DNA of 7,007 nt from Clostridia bacterium (GTDB taxonomy: Bacteria > Bacillota > Clostridia > Oscillospirales > Acutalibacteraceae): the NCBI GenBank assembly GCA_900759575.1, contig CAAEVU010000296.1:1-7007 (forward strand), read 5' to 3'. The stretch's first letter is position 1; every line of letters starts with the position of its first letter. The position numbers and the translations under genes are program-made. Of this stretch, positions 5,562 through 7,007 are shown piece by piece. Below the pieces are notes generated by a model. That model did not search any database. It had not been told where the DNA came from and was given only the letters and a program-made list of their open reading frames with translations.

Positions 5562-5656
5562 AAAAATCCAAAAGCATTTTTCTGGTTTTCCTTCGGGAGA
5601 ATTTACAGGACACCGATCAATGACCAAATAAAAAATTCCGAAAGGAGGGGTGCACG

Positions 5657-6313
5657 ATGACATTTCAGGAGTATTTTCCCATCTGGGACAAACTTCATGC
5701 CCAACAGCAAAACCTGCTTCTCCGCAGCATGATGTTCCAAACGGTCAAAAAAGGCACGCCCCTTCACAATGGAAACATGGACTGTATGGGACTTCTCCTC
5801 ATCAAATCCGGACAGATTCGGGTATATGTCCTTTCGGAAGAGGGGAGGGAGATCACCCTCTATCGCTTGTTTGACCGGGATATTTGTCTGTTTTCCGCGT
5901 CCTGCATCATGCGCTCCATCCAGTTCGATGTCACCATCGAAGCGGAAAAGGACACAGAGTTTTGGGTCATCCCCACGGAAATCTATCACAACCTGATGAC
6001 CGATTCCGCTGCTGTGGCCAATTACACCAATGAACTGATGGCCAGCCGTTTTTCAGAGGTCATGTGGCTGATGGAAGAGGTCATGTGGAAGAGTTTGGAC
6101 AAGCGTGTCGCCGACTTTCTTTTGCAAGAGGCGTCCATTGAGGAAACAAGCACGCTGAAGATCACCCATGAAGCGATTGCCCGCCATCTGGGTTCCCACC
6201 GGGAGGTGATCACCCGCATGCTGCGGTACTTCCAAAATGAAAAAATCGTGAAACTATCCCGGGGCATGGTGACCATCCTGGACGAAGCCAAACTGGCCGC
6301 TTTGCGGGAGTAA
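5657..6313 (+). CDS. Crp/Fnr-family transcriptional regulator
   Basis: A 218-residue regulator, normal for the family. Residues about 10-115 form the cyclic-nucleotide-binding-like beta barrel (GLLLIKSGQIRVYVLSEEGR, 45-64, then EITLYRLFDRDICLFS, 65-80). A long dimerisation helix follows (about 116-150, with MWLMEEVMW), then a winged helix-turn-helix at about 168-208. The recognition helix SHREVITRMLRYF (180-192) keeps Arg182, Glu183 and Arg187, the RExxxR set of E. coli Crp that reads GTGA half-sites. The cAMP-contacting residues of Crp are not recognisable, and there is no N-terminal Fnr-type four-cysteine cluster, so the ligand is unknown. Cysteines occur at 43, 77 and 83, in the CLFSASC segment common in clostridial members; redox sensing is possible but unproven. 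The start has AAAGGAGG 8 nt upstream. It is divergent from the queD-like gene. A 143-nt gap without a clear terminator precedes the next gene, so co-transcription is uncertain. Confidence 0.9.
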   Translation: MTFQEYFPIWDKLHAQQQNLLLRSMMFQTVKKGTPLHNGNMDCMGLLLIKSGQIRVYVLSEEGREITLYRLFDRDICLFSASCIMRSIQFDVTIEAEKDTEFWVIPTEIYHNLMTDSAAVANYTNELMASRFSEVMWLMEEVMWKSLDKRVADFLLQEASIEETSTLKITHEAIARHLGSHREVITRMLRYFQNEKIVKLSRGMVTILDEAKLAALRE

Positions 6314-6456
6314 ATGACCTTTTCCCAGGAAATCTTTCTGAAATCATCACGAAAGCAAAAGACTGTCGTTCCTTTTTCATGTGGAATCCTTTATGCTTCT
6401 ATTAGCAGCTGCGGATGAAACATCCAAGTAACAAGAATCAGAGAGGAGAACACACC

Positions 6457-6816
6457 ATGAATACAGATAAAATTTACGCTGAGGCCATTGCTAACGAGTA
6501 CGCTCCCAAGGACACTTCCAAGGTGATCGCCTTGAAAAAACTGGACCGGAAAGCAAAAAGCAAAGCCAACATTTTCGCCTATTCCTTCGGGGTGGTGATG
6601 ACCCTAATCCTGGGGCTTGGCATGTGCCTTTCCATGCAGGTGATTGGAAGCGGCAGCGTCTTGATGGTGGGCGTGGGGATTCTGTTGGGGGTCCTGGGGT
6701 TTGTGGGGATCGGTTTGAATTACCCCATTTACAAAAAGTTGCTTCTGGCGGGCAAGGAAAAATATGCCTATGAGATCATCCAGCTGGCTCGGGAGATCAG
6801 CGAATCGGCGGAGTAA
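6457..6816 (+). CDS. Small conserved two-helix membrane protein of unknown function
   Basis: A 119-residue protein: a hydrophilic N-terminal part (about 1-38) with NEYAPKDTSKVIALKKLDRKAK, two hydrophobic segments at about 39-60 and 66-88 separated by a short glycine/serine turn, then a charged amphipathic C-terminal helix (about 91-119, YKKLLLAGKEKYAYEIIQLA). With few positive charges between the helices and many before and after, both ends are probably cytoplasmic. The frame is open to 6415, but the ATG at 6457 with AGGAG 8 nt upstream is the better start. From memory, similar clostridial proteins are sometimes labelled dihydropteridine reductase; nothing here supports an enzyme of that kind (no dinucleotide-binding motif), so I do not transfer the name. 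A TetR-family gene starts 17 nt downstream, so the two form an operon and the protein may be under that regulator. Confidence 0.8.
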   Translation: MNTDKIYAEAIANEYAPKDTSKVIALKKLDRKAKSKANIFAYSFGVVMTLILGLGMCLSMQVIGSGSVLMVGVGILLGVLGFVGIGLNYPIYKKLLLAGKEKYAYEIIQLAREISESAE

Positions 6817-6833
6817 GAAAGGAAGGGCGGCAC

Positions 6834-7007
6834 ATGAACAAATCAGAGAGCAAATATTTCAATACCGCCCTGCGCATGGATGAAGCGCTCATCGAGCTGC
6901 TGGAGCACAAAGATTTAGAGTACATCACGGTCAAAGAGCTTTGTCAGCAAGCAGGAGTGAACCGCTCCACCTTTTACCTGCATTATGACACCATCTCCGA
7001 CTTGCTA
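6834..7007 (+). CDS. TetR/AcrR-family transcriptional regulator, N-terminal part (runs off the window)
   Basis: Only the first 58 residues are present; the reading frame is open at the window end. They form the family's DNA-binding domain: a first helix (about 10-25, NTALRMDEALIELLEH), then the helix-turn-helix ITVKELCQQAGVNRSTFYLHY (31-51), with the family hallmark G-V-x-R-x-T-F-Y-x-H-Y. The ligand-binding domain is missing, so no effector can be inferred. A purine-rich GGAAGG about 8 nt upstream supports the ATG at 6834. It follows the small membrane protein by 17 nt on the same strand and probably controls this operon. Confidence 0.88.
   Translation, partial: MNKSESKYFNTALRMDEALIELLEHKDLEYITVKELCQQAGVNRSTFYLHYDTISDLL

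Noticed and set aside
5406..5663. An 85-codon minus-strand reading frame filling the queD-like/Crp intergenic region
   Set aside because: It has no Shine-Dalgarno before its ATG, overlaps the Crp start codon and ribosome binding site, covers the candidate promoter and dyad, and its translation looks like random sequence.
6205..6214. A perfect palindrome GGTGATCACC inside the Crp/Fnr gene, resembling the upstream dyad
   Set aside because: It encodes the recognition-helix residues Glu-Val-Ile-Thr and is explained by codon choice. It is not placed near a promoter.
6314..6456. Searched for a terminator or promoter between the Crp/Fnr gene and the small membrane protein
   Set aside because: There is only a short TTTCC/GGAAA repeat with a loop too small to fold well, an 8-bp GCAGCTGC palindrome, and a weak TATGCT without a -35. 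Nothing is strong enough to annotate.

Overview
The window looks like a chromosomal segment of a Gram-positive obligate anaerobe of class Clostridia, probably an Oscillospiraceae-type gut bacterium (Flavonifractor or Oscillibacter-like). This is inferred from moderate GC content by eye, strong AAGGAGG-type ribosome binding sites, a lipoprotein-type MsrAB, and a Crp/Fnr-type regulator next to a two-helix membrane protein and a TetR-family regulator. No species call is possible from sequence alone. I see no rRNA, tRNA, CRISPR array, insertion sequence or phage gene, and no gene-free stretch longer than about 300 bases.

Left part (1-3391, all minus strand). A MerR-family regulator with a GyrI-like effector domain (2356-3171) ends in a strong rho-independent terminator (2300-2341). 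Just beyond it is a promoter with the hallmark of MerR control: a -35 and a -10 separated by 19 bp, with a TTCAA-n5-TTGAA dyad in the spacer. It drives a two-gene operon, a short-chain dehydrogenase/reductase (1323-2105) followed 36 nt later by an OFA-type major facilitator transporter (66-1286). A 9-bp hairpin at the window edge (1-26) probably ends that operon. The likely reading is an inducible module: the regulator senses a small molecule, the transporter moves it or a related compound, and the dehydrogenase oxidises or reduces it. The substrate cannot be named.

Middle part (3392-5359, minus strand). A fused methionine sulfoxide reductase MsrA-MsrB carries a lipoprotein signal peptide (3392-4507). 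It also has a good internal ribosome binding site that could give a second, cytoplasmic form. Upstream, behind its own terminator (4700-4740), is a protein of the QueD/6-pyruvoyl-tetrahydropterin synthase fold (4793-5359). It keeps the zinc histidines but lacks the usual catalytic cysteine and carries an extra C-terminal zinc ribbon.

Right part (5360-7007). The intergenic region between queD-like and the divergent Crp/Fnr gene holds a GTGA/TCAC dyad centred 41 nt upstream of the inferred start of a minus-strand promoter with a perfect TATAAT and no recognisable -35, the geometry of an activator-dependent promoter. On the plus strand follow the Crp/Fnr-family regulator (5657-6313), a small two-helix membrane protein (6457-6816) and the start of a TetR-family regulator (6834 to the window end).
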